Below, in pieces: positions 1 through 5,515 of a stretch of 5,963 bases of DNA. Under the pieces are notes generated by a model that was given only the letters and a program-made list of their open reading frames with translations, had not been told where the DNA came from and searched no databases. How positions within the stretch are numbered: position 1 is the stretch's first letter; the number at the start of each line of letters is the position of its first letter. Position numbers and translations under genes: made by a program. The stretch comes from an uncultured Eggerthellaceae bacterium (GTDB lineage Bacteria > Actinomycetota > Coriobacteriia > Coriobacteriales > Eggerthellaceae): assembly GCA_946631805.1 (NCBI GenBank), contig CAMPAJ010000111.1, positions 1 through 5,963 of the forward strand, given 5' to 3'.

Positions 1-6
1 TTTTCC

Positions 7-18
7 GGATGCGCATCC
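7..18. repeat. 12-bp perfect palindrome GGATGCGCATCC
   Basis: GGATGCGCATCC equals its own reverse complement. The flanks do not extend it cleanly: 6/19 is a mismatch, though 5/20 pairs. It could be an operator for a dimeric regulator, or the remnant of the end of an upstream transcription unit. In GC-rich DNA a palindrome of this size may also be chance. Confidence 0.3.
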
Positions 19-47
19 CGTTGGCTAAAAGCACGCTAAAAACGCCT

Positions 48-84
48 GCGTGCATCAAAGGGGATTGCTCCCTTTGATGCACGC
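48..84. repeat. Perfect 15-bp inverted repeat (hairpin), possible terminator of an upstream gene
   Basis: GCGTGCATCAAAGGG (48-62) pairs exactly with CCCTTTGATGCACGC (70-84) around a 7-base loop, or a 5-base loop if the 63/69 G-T wobble forms. On the plus strand no T run follows, so it is not a classical intrinsic terminator in that direction, although T-less terminators are common in actinobacteria. On the minus strand the stem is followed, after a 5-base spacer, by five T (complement of A38-A42), which looks like a terminator for leftward transcripts. No leftward gene is visible to use it. It most likely ends an unseen upstream gene or serves as a regulatory site. The repeat itself is certain; the role is not. 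Confidence 0.55.
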
Positions 85-174
85 GTGATATGACCGATAC
101 TCCCGACTTGGTTGGGCGAATCGCGAAAAACAGGCGGCGTGCGCGGACGACGCATATGTCGAATATGGAGTAAC

Positions 175-291
175 ATGAACGAACCAAAGCCGTCATGCGC
201 CTGCGCCATGAGATCAGGGGGAGGCCAAAGCCACGTGCGCCCGTTTGGTACTTATGGGCGGAAAAGCGCAAACGACGGTGGAGCGCATTAA
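175..291 (+). CDS. Possible 38-residue small ORF or leader peptide upstream of galK
   Basis: An ATG at 175 is preceded by GGAG (167-170) with a 4-base gap, a better ribosome binding site than the one in front of galK. The frame runs 38 codons to TAA at 289-291. The predicted peptide begins MNEPKPSCACAM, contains two cysteines near the N-terminus and is rich in Gly, Arg and Ser. It has no membrane segment and no signal peptide. By my count 21 of 37 third positions after the start are G or C, lower than I would expect from the genes downstream, so coding is doubtful. I recognise no family. It could be a leader peptide acting on galK expression, or chance. Confidence 0.2.
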   Translation: MNEPKPSCACAMRSGGGQSHVRPFGTYGRKSANDGGAH

Positions 292-333
292 AAAGCATAG
301 ATGACATCAGAAGATTTACAGGTAGGGGATGCG

Positions 334-373
334 GGCGCCTGCGACCGGTTCGCGCAGGCGCCGAAAGCTTCGG
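334..373 (+). promoter_or_regulatory. GC-rich hairpin(s) just upstream of the galK start
   Basis: GGCGCCTGCG (334-343) is perfectly complementary to CGCAGGCGCC (353-362), leaving a 9-base loop. A second small stem, CCGAA (361-365) with TTCGG (369-373), follows at once and shares bases 361-362 with the first, so the two cannot both form fully. The galK start codon is at 383, with only a weak TAAGG (374-378) as ribosome binding site. No T run follows, so this is not an intrinsic terminator. It could affect galK translation or mRNA stability, or be an operator. The structure is seen directly; any role is inference. Confidence 0.4.
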
Positions 374-382
374 TAAGGCGAA

Positions 383-1546
383 ATGAATACTATAGATACA
401 TCAAAGCCGTTCGTCCGCGCGTTTGCTCCTGGACGTACGGAGCTCGCGGGGAACCATACCGACCATCAGGGCGGCCGCGTAATCGCCTCCACGGTTGACT
501 GCGGCGTTAGCATGGAGGTCCAGGCGACGGGCTTGCAGGAGGTTTGCCTTGCAAGCGAGGGTTTCGCGCCGGTAACGTTCGATTGTGCAGACGTGCAGGC
601 GCGCGATGCCGAGCGCTCGACCACGACCGCGCTCGTGAAGGGCGTCATGGCGGGCCTCAGGGAAGCAGGCGTCGCCGTCGGGGGCTTTGCGGCCAGCGTG
701 CGCAGCGATATACCGGCGGGAGGTGGGCTTTCGTCCTCGGCGGCATTCGAGCTCGCGCTGGCATGTGCGCTCGTCAAGCTGTTCGGTCGCGGTGTGCTCG
801 ATGCCGAGCAGCTCGCGCGCATCGCTCAGCGCGCCGAGCGTGAATGGTTCGGCAAGCCATGCGGGCTCATGGACCAGCTGTCTGTGGCGCTCGGCGGCGT
901 GCAAGTGCTGGATTTCGGTGGGGAAACATGCGCCCACAAGCATATTCAATTCGATTTCGAACGGGCTGGGTACGCCCTGTGCCTCGTCGACACGCATTGC
1001 GACCACGGTCGGTACACGAACGAGTACGCGCAAGTGGCCAAGGACATGGACGAAGTGGCGCGGTATCTGGGTGCCGAGGTTCTTTCGGAAGTGCCGCGTC
1101 GCGCCTTCGCACGCCGTTTCAACGACGTGCGCGCTGCCTTGGGCGATGCGGCCGCCCTGCGCGCGCTGCACTACTATCACGAGATGAGCCTCGTCGATAA
1201 GCGGGTTGAGGCGCTCGAACAGGGCGATGTCGAGGCGTTTTTGGATGCGACACGCCGCTCGGGCTCGTCGTCGGCGCAGTACCTGCAAAACGTTTCGACA
1301 GCCGACCGAGCGAGCCAGCCGGCCATGGTCGCGTTGGCCCTTTGCGATTTCGCGCTCGGCGCCCAGGGCGCGGTGCGCATCCATGGCGGCGGTTTCGGGG
1401 GCACCGTGCAGGCGTTCGTCCCTATCGGCGAGCTGCCGCGTTTCATAAGGGAAGTCGATGCGTTGCTCGGCGACGGCTCATGTCGCAGTTACGAGCTAAC
1501 CGATTCGGGCGCGCGGGCTTGGTGGGTCGAAGGTGAGGATAGATGA
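383..1546 (+). CDS. galK: Galactokinase
   Basis: Cytoplasmic GHMP-family kinase (387 aa, normal length) that phosphorylates alpha-D-galactose at C1 with ATP, the first committed step of the Leloir pathway. The galactokinase signature is at residues 16-31 (PGRTELAGNHTDHQGG). The ATP-binding loop is at 109-123 (DIPAGGGLSSSAAFE). The catalytic aspartate is D164 in CGLMDQ, with R18 as the partner arginine. The C-terminal GHMP motif is at 332-345 (RIHGGGFGG and following). The start at 383 is chosen because the conserved region begins about ten residues later; its TAAGG site is weak and only 4 bases away. The stop overlaps the galT start by ATGA, so the two are translationally coupled. Oddity: the usual GRVNLIGEHTD reads GRTELAGNHTD, with Glu and Asn exchanged at residues 20 and 24. 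From memory this variant occurs in clostridial and coriobacterial galactokinases, so it is probably functional. Confidence 0.95.
   Translation: MNTIDTSKPFVRAFAPGRTELAGNHTDHQGGRVIASTVDCGVSMEVQATGLQEVCLASEGFAPVTFDCADVQARDAERSTTTALVKGVMAGLREAGVAVGGFAASVRSDIPAGGGLSSSAAFELALACALVKLFGRGVLDAEQLARIAQRAEREWFGKPCGLMDQLSVALGGVQVLDFGGETCAHKHIQFDFERAGYALCLVDTHCDHGRYTNEYAQVAKDMDEVARYLGAEVLSEVPRRAFARRFNDVRAALGDAAALRALHYYHEMSLVDKRVEALEQGDVEAFLDATRRSGSSSAQYLQNVSTADRASQPAMVALALCDFALGAQGAVRIHGGGFGGTVQAFVPIGELPRFIREVDALLGDGSCRSYELTDSGARAWWVEGEDR
1531..1538 (+). promoter_or_regulatory. Ribosome binding site of galT
   Basis: AGGTGAGG lies within the end of galK, 4 bases before the ATG at 1543. It is a strong Shine-Dalgarno match and supports 1543 as the true galT start. 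This matters because the protein lacks the N-terminal region typical of its family. Confidence 0.6.
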
Positions 1547-2649
1547 GCGATTCGAAGAGCGTCGACGCAGCCGCTGTAACCAGCGCGGTCGATACGGATG
1601 CATTTTACGCAAGCAGCTGCGAGCAAGGCTTCGTCAAGCAAGAGGCCATCGCGCGCAATATCGCCTGGACGTCGGCAACGGCGTGGGGCGACTTGGAGAT
1701 AACCATCAACCTGTCGAAACCCGAGAAGGACCCGCGCGCCATCGCCGATGCGGCGAAGCAGGCCGCATCGGATGCGGCGAGCTACCAGGACCCGGCAACC
1801 GGTTTCACGCGCCCGTGCCCGCTTTGCGTTACCGAGGCGGACGTGCAGTGCGGCTACGCAAGGCACATCAACTTGCAAGGCGAGCCCTGGGGGTTGTGGT
1901 ACAGCCCGTACGCGTATTACGACGAGCACTGCATAGCCATGAGCTGGCAGCACCGCCCCATGCACATCGACCGTCAAGCATTCGAGTGCCTGTTCGACGT
2001 CGTTGACCTCTTCCCGCACTACTTCTTTGGAAGCAATGCGGATTTGCCCATCGTGGGCGGCTCAATTTTGGCGCATGACCATTTCCAGGGTGGGCGGCAC
2101 GTGTTTCCCATGCATGTAGCGCCTCTGGACGAGCCGTTCGAGGTGCGCGGTGCGGCCGGCGTGCGATGCCATGTCGTCAAGTGGCCGGTGACCGTGCTGC
2201 GCCTCGAGGGAGAAAACCGTTCTGAGCTCGTTGAAGCTGCTTGCGCGATCCTGGATGCGTGGCGCACCTACAGCGACGAGTCCGTCGGGGTGGTATGCGC
2301 GACGGGGGAGGTGCGCCACAACACGATAACGCCCATCTTGCGCAAGGTGGGGGAGTCGTACCAGTTCGATTTGGCGTTGCGCTGCAACATCACAAGCGAA
2401 GAGCATCCGCTCGGCGTGTTTCATCCCCACGAGCATCTGCATCACATTAAGAAGGAGAACATCGGGCTCATCGAGGTCATGGGGCTTGCGATTCTGCCGC
2501 CGCGCGTTCAGCGGACCATGGACGAGCGCGGGCTTTCCCGCGATGACGTGGGCGTGCTGTTCGGCGAGGTCTTGGAGTGTTGCGGCGTGTTCAAATGGGA
2601 TGCCCAAGGGCGCGACGCGCTCCATCGGTTCCTGGCGAGGCTCGATTAG
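1543..2649 (+). CDS. galT: UDP-glucose--hexose-1-phosphate uridylyltransferase, compact class II GalT
   Basis: Cytoplasmic enzyme that swaps UMP between UDP-glucose and galactose-1-phosphate, giving UDP-galactose and glucose-1-phosphate; it acts right after GalK. Class II hallmarks are clear: GDLEITINLSKPEKDP (49-64), SPYAYYDEHC (121-130), FGSNADLPIVGGSILAHDHFQGG (162-184) and HHIKKENIGLIEVMGLAILPPR (300-321). H178-x-H180-x-Q182 is the HIT-like active site, with H180 the expected uridylylated nucleophile. C92 and C95 (CPLC) may bind metal. At 368 aa it is far shorter than the roughly 490-500 aa Firmicutes class II proteins. It lacks about 100-120 N-terminal residues, the GRxxHPARxNHR-type segment after the CxxC, and part of the region between LPPR and the C-terminus. 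The strong ribosome binding site and the galK overlap argue for a real start at 1543. All catalytic blocks remain, so I call it a compact, probably active enzyme. Confidence 0.9.
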   Translation: MSDSKSVDAAAVTSAVDTDAFYASSCEQGFVKQEAIARNIAWTSATAWGDLEITINLSKPEKDPRAIADAAKQAASDAASYQDPATGFTRPCPLCVTEADVQCGYARHINLQGEPWGLWYSPYAYYDEHCIAMSWQHRPMHIDRQAFECLFDVVDLFPHYFFGSNADLPIVGGSILAHDHFQGGRHVFPMHVAPLDEPFEVRGAAGVRCHVVKWPVTVLRLEGENRSELVEAACAILDAWRTYSDESVGVVCATGEVRHNTITPILRKVGESYQFDLALRCNITSEEHPLGVFHPHEHLHHIKKENIGLIEVMGLAILPPRVQRTMDERGLSRDDVGVLFGEVLECCGVFKWDAQGRDALHRFLARLD

Positions 2650-2722
2650 GCGAACTGCAATAAGTTTGGCGTACGTGGTGTGTCGTCGGTCGATGCGCTG
2701 GCGCGTGTTCGAATTATCACGG

Positions 2723-2728
2723 TACAAT
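2723..2728 (+). promoter_or_regulatory. Possible -10 element ahead of cbiB (TACAAT)
   Basis: TACAAT matches TATAAT in five of six positions and lies in the 116-base spacer between galT and cbiB. At the expected distance upstream I find only a poor -35 (CTGGCG at 2698-2703, 19-base gap). Transcription from here would begin around 2735, inside the upstream ATG option at 2727, and would favour the 2766 start of cbiB. No terminator hairpin is seen after galT, so read-through from the gal genes is also possible. The spacer also seems too short for a full cobalamin riboswitch, and I see no B12 box. Confidence 0.35.
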
Positions 2729-2755
2729 GGACAAACGTATTCGACGGATGTTATC

Positions 2756-2760
2756 GAGGT
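2756..2760 (+). promoter_or_regulatory. Ribosome binding site deciding the cbiB start
   Basis: GAGGT sits 5 bases before the ATG at 2766. The upstream in-frame ATGs at 2727 and 2748 have no comparable site, and 2727 overlaps the possible -10 box. This site is the main reason for choosing 2766. Confidence 0.55.
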
Positions 2761-2765
2761 ATGCC

Positions 2766-3785
2766 ATGAAATACCGTCATATCGTCGCCATGGCGGCGGG
2801 ATTCGCGCTCGATGCCGCGCTCGGGGACCCTCACGGGTGGCCTCATCCGGTGCGCCTCGTGGGCAAGCAGATCGAGTTCGAGGAAGGCCTCATTCGCAAG
2901 TACCTGCTTCCCGAGGCGGAAAAGGCCGCGGATTCCTGGCCGTTGTCGGCCGAGCAGACCGAACGGCTTGCCGGGGCCGCCTTGGCTGCGGACGTGGCAT
3001 GCGTTTCGCCCGTAATCGCCTTTGCCCTTATCAGGGGGTGCGAGCGGCTGCATCCCGCGCTCGCGCTCGCTGCCGAGACCGTGCTGTGCTACCAGCTCGT
3101 GGCCGCCCGCTCGCTGCGCGACGAGAGCACGAAAGTGCAGCATGCCCTGGAGTCGGGCGATATCGAGCAAGCTCGCGGCGCCGTCGCCATGATCGTCGGC
3201 CGCGATACCGATTGCCTGGATGCGGAGGGGGTCGCCAAGGCGGCCGTCGAGACGGTGGCGGAAAACGCCTCCGATGGCGTCATCGCGCCGCTTTTGTTCA
3301 TGGGCCTGGGAGGCGCACCTGCGGCTATGGCGTACAAGGCGGTGAACACGCTCGATTCCATGGTGGGCTACAAGAACGACCGGTACCTCAATTTGGGCCG
3401 GATTCCCGCCAAGCTCGACGACGTGTTCAACTTCATCCCCGCCCGCATCGCCGGCGTGCTCATGTGCGCCGCGGCGCCTATGGCGGGACTGGACGCAAAA
3501 CGCGCTTGGAATGTGTTCAAGCGCGACCGGCGCAACCACACGTCGCCCAATTCGGCTCATACGGAAGCCGCGTGCGCGGGCGCCCTGGGCGTCCAGCTCG
3601 GCGGACCCAACCAGTACTTCGGCAAAGTTGTGGAAAAGCCGACCATCGGGGATGCCACGCGTCCCGTCGAGGCGCGCGATATCGAGCGCGCGAACAAGCT
3701 CATGTATGCAACGGCCCTGATCGGGCTAGGCGTTTCGGCAGGTATCGGCGTCGTGGGCGGCCTCGTTCGCGGACGCAGGTCCTAG
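2766..3785 (+). CDS. cbiB: Adenosylcobinamide-phosphate synthase (CbiB/CobD family)
   Basis: Membrane-associated cobalamin enzyme that couples adenosylcobyric acid with aminopropanol phosphate (or aminopropanol) to give adenosylcobinamide phosphate. With the 2766 start it is 339 aa, close to the usual 310-340. Family motifs run in order: DAALGDPHGWPHPVRLVG (16-33), the conserved ETVAENASDGVIAPLLF (162-178), KAVNTLDSMVGYKN (191-204), DDVFNFIPAR (218-227), and an R-N-H-T-S-P-N-S-A-H-T-E-A block running into GGPNQYFGK (256-287). Hydrophobic stretches around 70-90, 171-190, 225-240 and 315-333 fit the polytopic membrane topology of the family. An in-frame ATG at 2727 would add 13 basic residues but lacks a ribosome binding site. 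The next gene, cobD, supplies its aminopropanol-phosphate substrate, which strongly supports the assignment. Note that the symbol CobD is used for this enzyme in the aerobic-pathway nomenclature. Confidence 0.95.
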   Translation: MKYRHIVAMAAGFALDAALGDPHGWPHPVRLVGKQIEFEEGLIRKYLLPEAEKAADSWPLSAEQTERLAGAALAADVACVSPVIAFALIRGCERLHPALALAAETVLCYQLVAARSLRDESTKVQHALESGDIEQARGAVAMIVGRDTDCLDAEGVAKAAVETVAENASDGVIAPLLFMGLGGAPAAMAYKAVNTLDSMVGYKNDRYLNLGRIPAKLDDVFNFIPARIAGVLMCAAAPMAGLDAKRAWNVFKRDRRNHTSPNSAHTEAACAGALGVQLGGPNQYFGKVVEKPTIGDATRPVEARDIERANKLMYATALIGLGVSAGIGVVGGLVRGRRS

Positions 3786-3810
3786 CAGGGTATTCTATTG
3801 CAAGATCACG

Positions 3811-3828
3811 GCCGCTCTTTCGGGCGGC
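3811..3828 (+). promoter_or_regulatory. Short GC-rich hairpin between cbiB and cobD
   Basis: GCCGCTC (3811-3817) pairs with GGGCGGC (3822-3828), with one T-G wobble and a TTTC loop. It lies 25 bases after the cbiB stop and ends 11 bases before the preferred cobD ATG (3840), next to the GGAG at 3834-3837. With no T run after it, it is not an intrinsic terminator. It might influence cobD translation or protect the 3' end of cbiB mRNA. The stem is short and could be chance. Confidence 0.3.
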
Positions 3829-3839
3829 GGAATGGAGTC

Positions 3840-4904
3840 ATGGTGGCAGAGCAGCAAGCAAACAACGAGCAGATGGGCCGTTACCAGCATGGCGGCGATA
3901 TCTACGGTATGGAAAACGTCGTGGATTATTCCGCGAGCCTCAATCCGCTGGGCATGCCCATGCAGGTCGTCCGTGCGCTCAAGGTAGCTGCAGCGAGTTT
4001 CGAGGCGTATCCGGACCCGCAGTGCCGGGACTTGGTGGCCGCGTTGGCAGAGCAACAGGGCGTGCCCGAGGAGTACATCGTTGCGACCGCGGGCGCAAGC
4101 GACGCGTTTTCGCGCGTCGCGGCTGCGCTCAAGCCGCATAAGGTGCTGGTGTGTTCGCCCTGCTACAGCGGTTACGAGCAGGCGTTGCAGCCGTTGCATC
4201 CGCGCGTCGTCCACCATAGCCTCGTCGCGCGCGAGAACTTCGACGTGACCGAGCGCATCATCGATTACATCGAGCCCGAAATCGACCTCGTGATTCTGTG
4301 CTCGCCCAACAACCCGACCGGGCGCGTCGTCTCGCAGGACCTGATCGTCAAGGTCCTGAACGCAGCGGACCGATGGGGAGCCAAGGTCGTCGTCGACGAG
4401 TGCTTCATAGATTTCACGGCGTTTGAGTCGTGCACGCCGCTTTTGGATTCGCATCCGAATCTGATCATCGTGAAGGCCCTTACGAAGAGCCATGCGATGG
4501 CCGGGTTCCGTTTGGGATACTGCCTGAGCGGCAATGCGGACGTCGTCCGCGCGCTCAAGACGGCCGGCGCGCCGTGGGCGGTTTCGTCGCCGGCGCAGGT
4601 GGCGGGCAAGGCTGCGCTCGAGGTGCCGGGTTACCTGGACCTCACGCGCGAGTACGTGGCGACCGAGCGGGCCCGCCTCGAGGAGGGGCTGCGCGAGTGC
4701 GGCATGCTCGTCGTGCCGTCGCATGCGAACTTCATCTTGTTCCAAAGTCCCAAGCCGCTGTACGAGCCCATGCTCAAGCGCGGCTACGTCATCAGGCGCT
4801 GCGAGAACTTCCGCGGGCTCGATGCGTCGTGGTTCAGGATCGCCGTGCGCACGGAGCAGCAGAACAAGGGCTTCCTTGCGGCGTTGCGCGAGGTCATGGC
4901 GTAA
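3840..4904 (+). CDS. cobD: L-threonine-O-3-phosphate decarboxylase (PLP-dependent, CobD)
   Basis: Fold type I PLP enzyme, related to histidinol-phosphate aminotransferase, that decarboxylates L-threonine O-3-phosphate to (R)-1-amino-2-propanol O-2-phosphate, the linker CbiB attaches to the corrin ring. With the ATG at 3840 it is 354 aa, near the 364 of Salmonella CobD. Seen in order: HGGDIYG (17-23) and SASLNPLGMP (31-40), both typical of CobD; SPNNPTG (155-161) with N157; D186 in VVDECFIDF, which contacts the PLP ring nitrogen; LTKSHAMAGFRLGY (214-227) with K216 as the Schiff-base lysine; and R337 in FRIAVR for the substrate carboxylate. A TTG at 3798 would add 14 residues but would run through a hairpin; GGAG at 3834-3837 supports 3840, or the adjacent GTG at 3843. 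The CbiB neighbour argues against a histidine-biosynthesis role. The stop overlaps the next start as TAATG. Confidence 0.9.
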   Translation: MVAEQQANNEQMGRYQHGGDIYGMENVVDYSASLNPLGMPMQVVRALKVAAASFEAYPDPQCRDLVAALAEQQGVPEEYIVATAGASDAFSRVAAALKPHKVLVCSPCYSGYEQALQPLHPRVVHHSLVARENFDVTERIIDYIEPEIDLVILCSPNNPTGRVVSQDLIVKVLNAADRWGAKVVVDECFIDFTAFESCTPLLDSHPNLIIVKALTKSHAMAGFRLGYCLSGNADVVRALKTAGAPWAVSSPAQVAGKAALEVPGYLDLTREYVATERARLEEGLRECGMLVVPSHANFILFQSPKPLYEPMLKRGYVIRRCENFRGLDASWFRIAVRTEQQNKGFLAALREVMA

Positions 4905-5515
4905 TGGATGCTCAGCGTACCGACGAGGTGGAGCTTTTTCTCTTCCGTCACGGGCAGACGCCCGGCAATGCCGAGCGGCGCTACGTGGGCAGTGCCGACG
5001 ATCAGCCGTTGAGCGAGCTCGGGCGCGAGCAGGCGCGTGCTGCGCGCTCGTTTCCCGACGTCGATCTCGTGTACGTGTCGACCCTGCGGCGCACGCACGA
5101 AACGGCGGCCATCATGTTCCCGAATGCACGGCAGGTCGTCGTCGAGGGCATTCAGGAAATGGATTTTGGGGCGTTTACCGGACGCAGCGCCGACGAGATG
5201 GCCGACGACGAAGAGTACCGCGCCTGGGTCGATGGCTGGTGCCTGGGTCCTTGCCCGGACGGCGAGTCCAAGGCCGACCTCGACCAGCGCGTGTGCGCGG
5301 CCATGCGCGATTTGCTGAAGGCTGCCGCCGCGCGCGGGGAGCGCGTGGTGCACATGGTTGGCCATGGCGGCACGATGATGGCGTTTCTGGACCATTATGC
5401 GCACGACGACGGGCGCAACTACTATGAATGGAATGTGGACAACTGCCAGGGGTATCGCATTCTTGTGCGCGTGCTGGACGATGATGTGGAAGTGGTTAGC
5501 GTACATTTGCTATGA
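4904..5515 (+). CDS. cobC: Histidine phosphatase, probable alpha-ribazole phosphatase (CobC-like)
   Basis: Histidine phosphatase (phosphoglycerate mutase-like) family member, 203 aa, matching the length of Salmonella CobC (202). The phosphohistidine motif is FRHGQT (14-19) with H16 as nucleophile. Other family residues are R62/R63 in STLRRTHETA (59-68), E85 in EMDFGAFTGR (85-94), and H154 in VGHGGTMMA (152-160). In CobC this removes the 5'-phosphate of alpha-ribazole-5'-phosphate or of adenosylcobalamin-5'-phosphate late in B12 synthesis. The fold alone does not give the substrate, since relatives act on sugar phosphates; the assignment rests on one-base coupling (TAATG) to cobD and on cbiB upstream. 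The start at 4904 follows GAGG (4890-4893) at a rather long 10-base gap. The frame stays open upstream inside cobD, but the conserved region begins only ten residues after this ATG. Confidence 0.8.
   Translation: MDAQRTDEVELFLFRHGQTPGNAERRYVGSADDQPLSELGREQARAARSFPDVDLVYVSTLRRTHETAAIMFPNARQVVVEGIQEMDFGAFTGRSADEMADDEEYRAWVDGWCLGPCPDGESKADLDQRVCAAMRDLLKAAAARGERVVHMVGHGGTMMAFLDHYAHDDGRNYYEWNVDNCQGYRILVRVLDDDVEVVSVHLL

Larger units (their letters stand above)
1..382. other. Non-coding leader upstream of galK
   Basis: No convincing protein gene fills this stretch. The open frames seen here are short and overlap each other, and their composition is unlike the genes downstream. What it holds, from left to right: a T4 run at 1-4, a 12-bp palindrome (7-18), a tandem GCTAAAA repeat (24-30 and 35-41), a perfect 15-bp inverted repeat (48-84), a small ORF with a ribosome binding site (175-291), and a GC-rich hairpin (334-362) next to the galK start. 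A weak promoter-like pair, TTGATG (74-79) and GATACT (96-101) with 16 bases between, overlaps the right arm of the inverted repeat. I recognise no known riboswitch or RNA gene. The galK promoter probably lies here, but I cannot place it firmly. Confidence 0.6.

Noticed and set aside
1..382. Possible cobalamin or other known riboswitch in the galK leader
   Set aside because: I looked for the B12 box and for TPP, fluoride, glycine and similar core motifs and found none; a GCCACG at 230-235 resembles part of a B12 core but the partner motifs are absent.
195..386. 63-aa Arg-rich frame just before galK
   Set aside because: No ribosome binding site, overlaps the hairpin and the galK start, and its basic composition is typical of a non-coding frame.
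401..1384. 327-aa open frame on the minus strand opposite galK
   Set aside because: It is a shadow of galK. Its protein is Arg/His/Ala-rich with no motif, and long antisense frames are expected opposite GC-rich coding DNA.
2650..2765. Intrinsic terminator after galT
   Set aside because: Only a 4-bp GCGC stem is present and no T run follows, so I do not call a terminator.
2486..4141. 551-aa open frame on the plus strand spanning the end of galT, cbiB and the start of cobD
   Set aside because: It runs through three well-supported genes in another frame, is extremely Arg/Gly-rich, and has no recognisable domain.
3795..4745. 316-aa minus-strand frame opposite cobD
   Set aside because: Arg/His-rich shadow with no motif; cobD on the plus strand carries all the PLP-enzyme signatures.
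4430..4903. N-terminal extension of the phosphatase frame into cobD
   Set aside because: The frame is open upstream, but the translation there is low-complexity Arg/Gly/Ala, and the RHG motif fits a start at 4904. A fusion protein is not supported.
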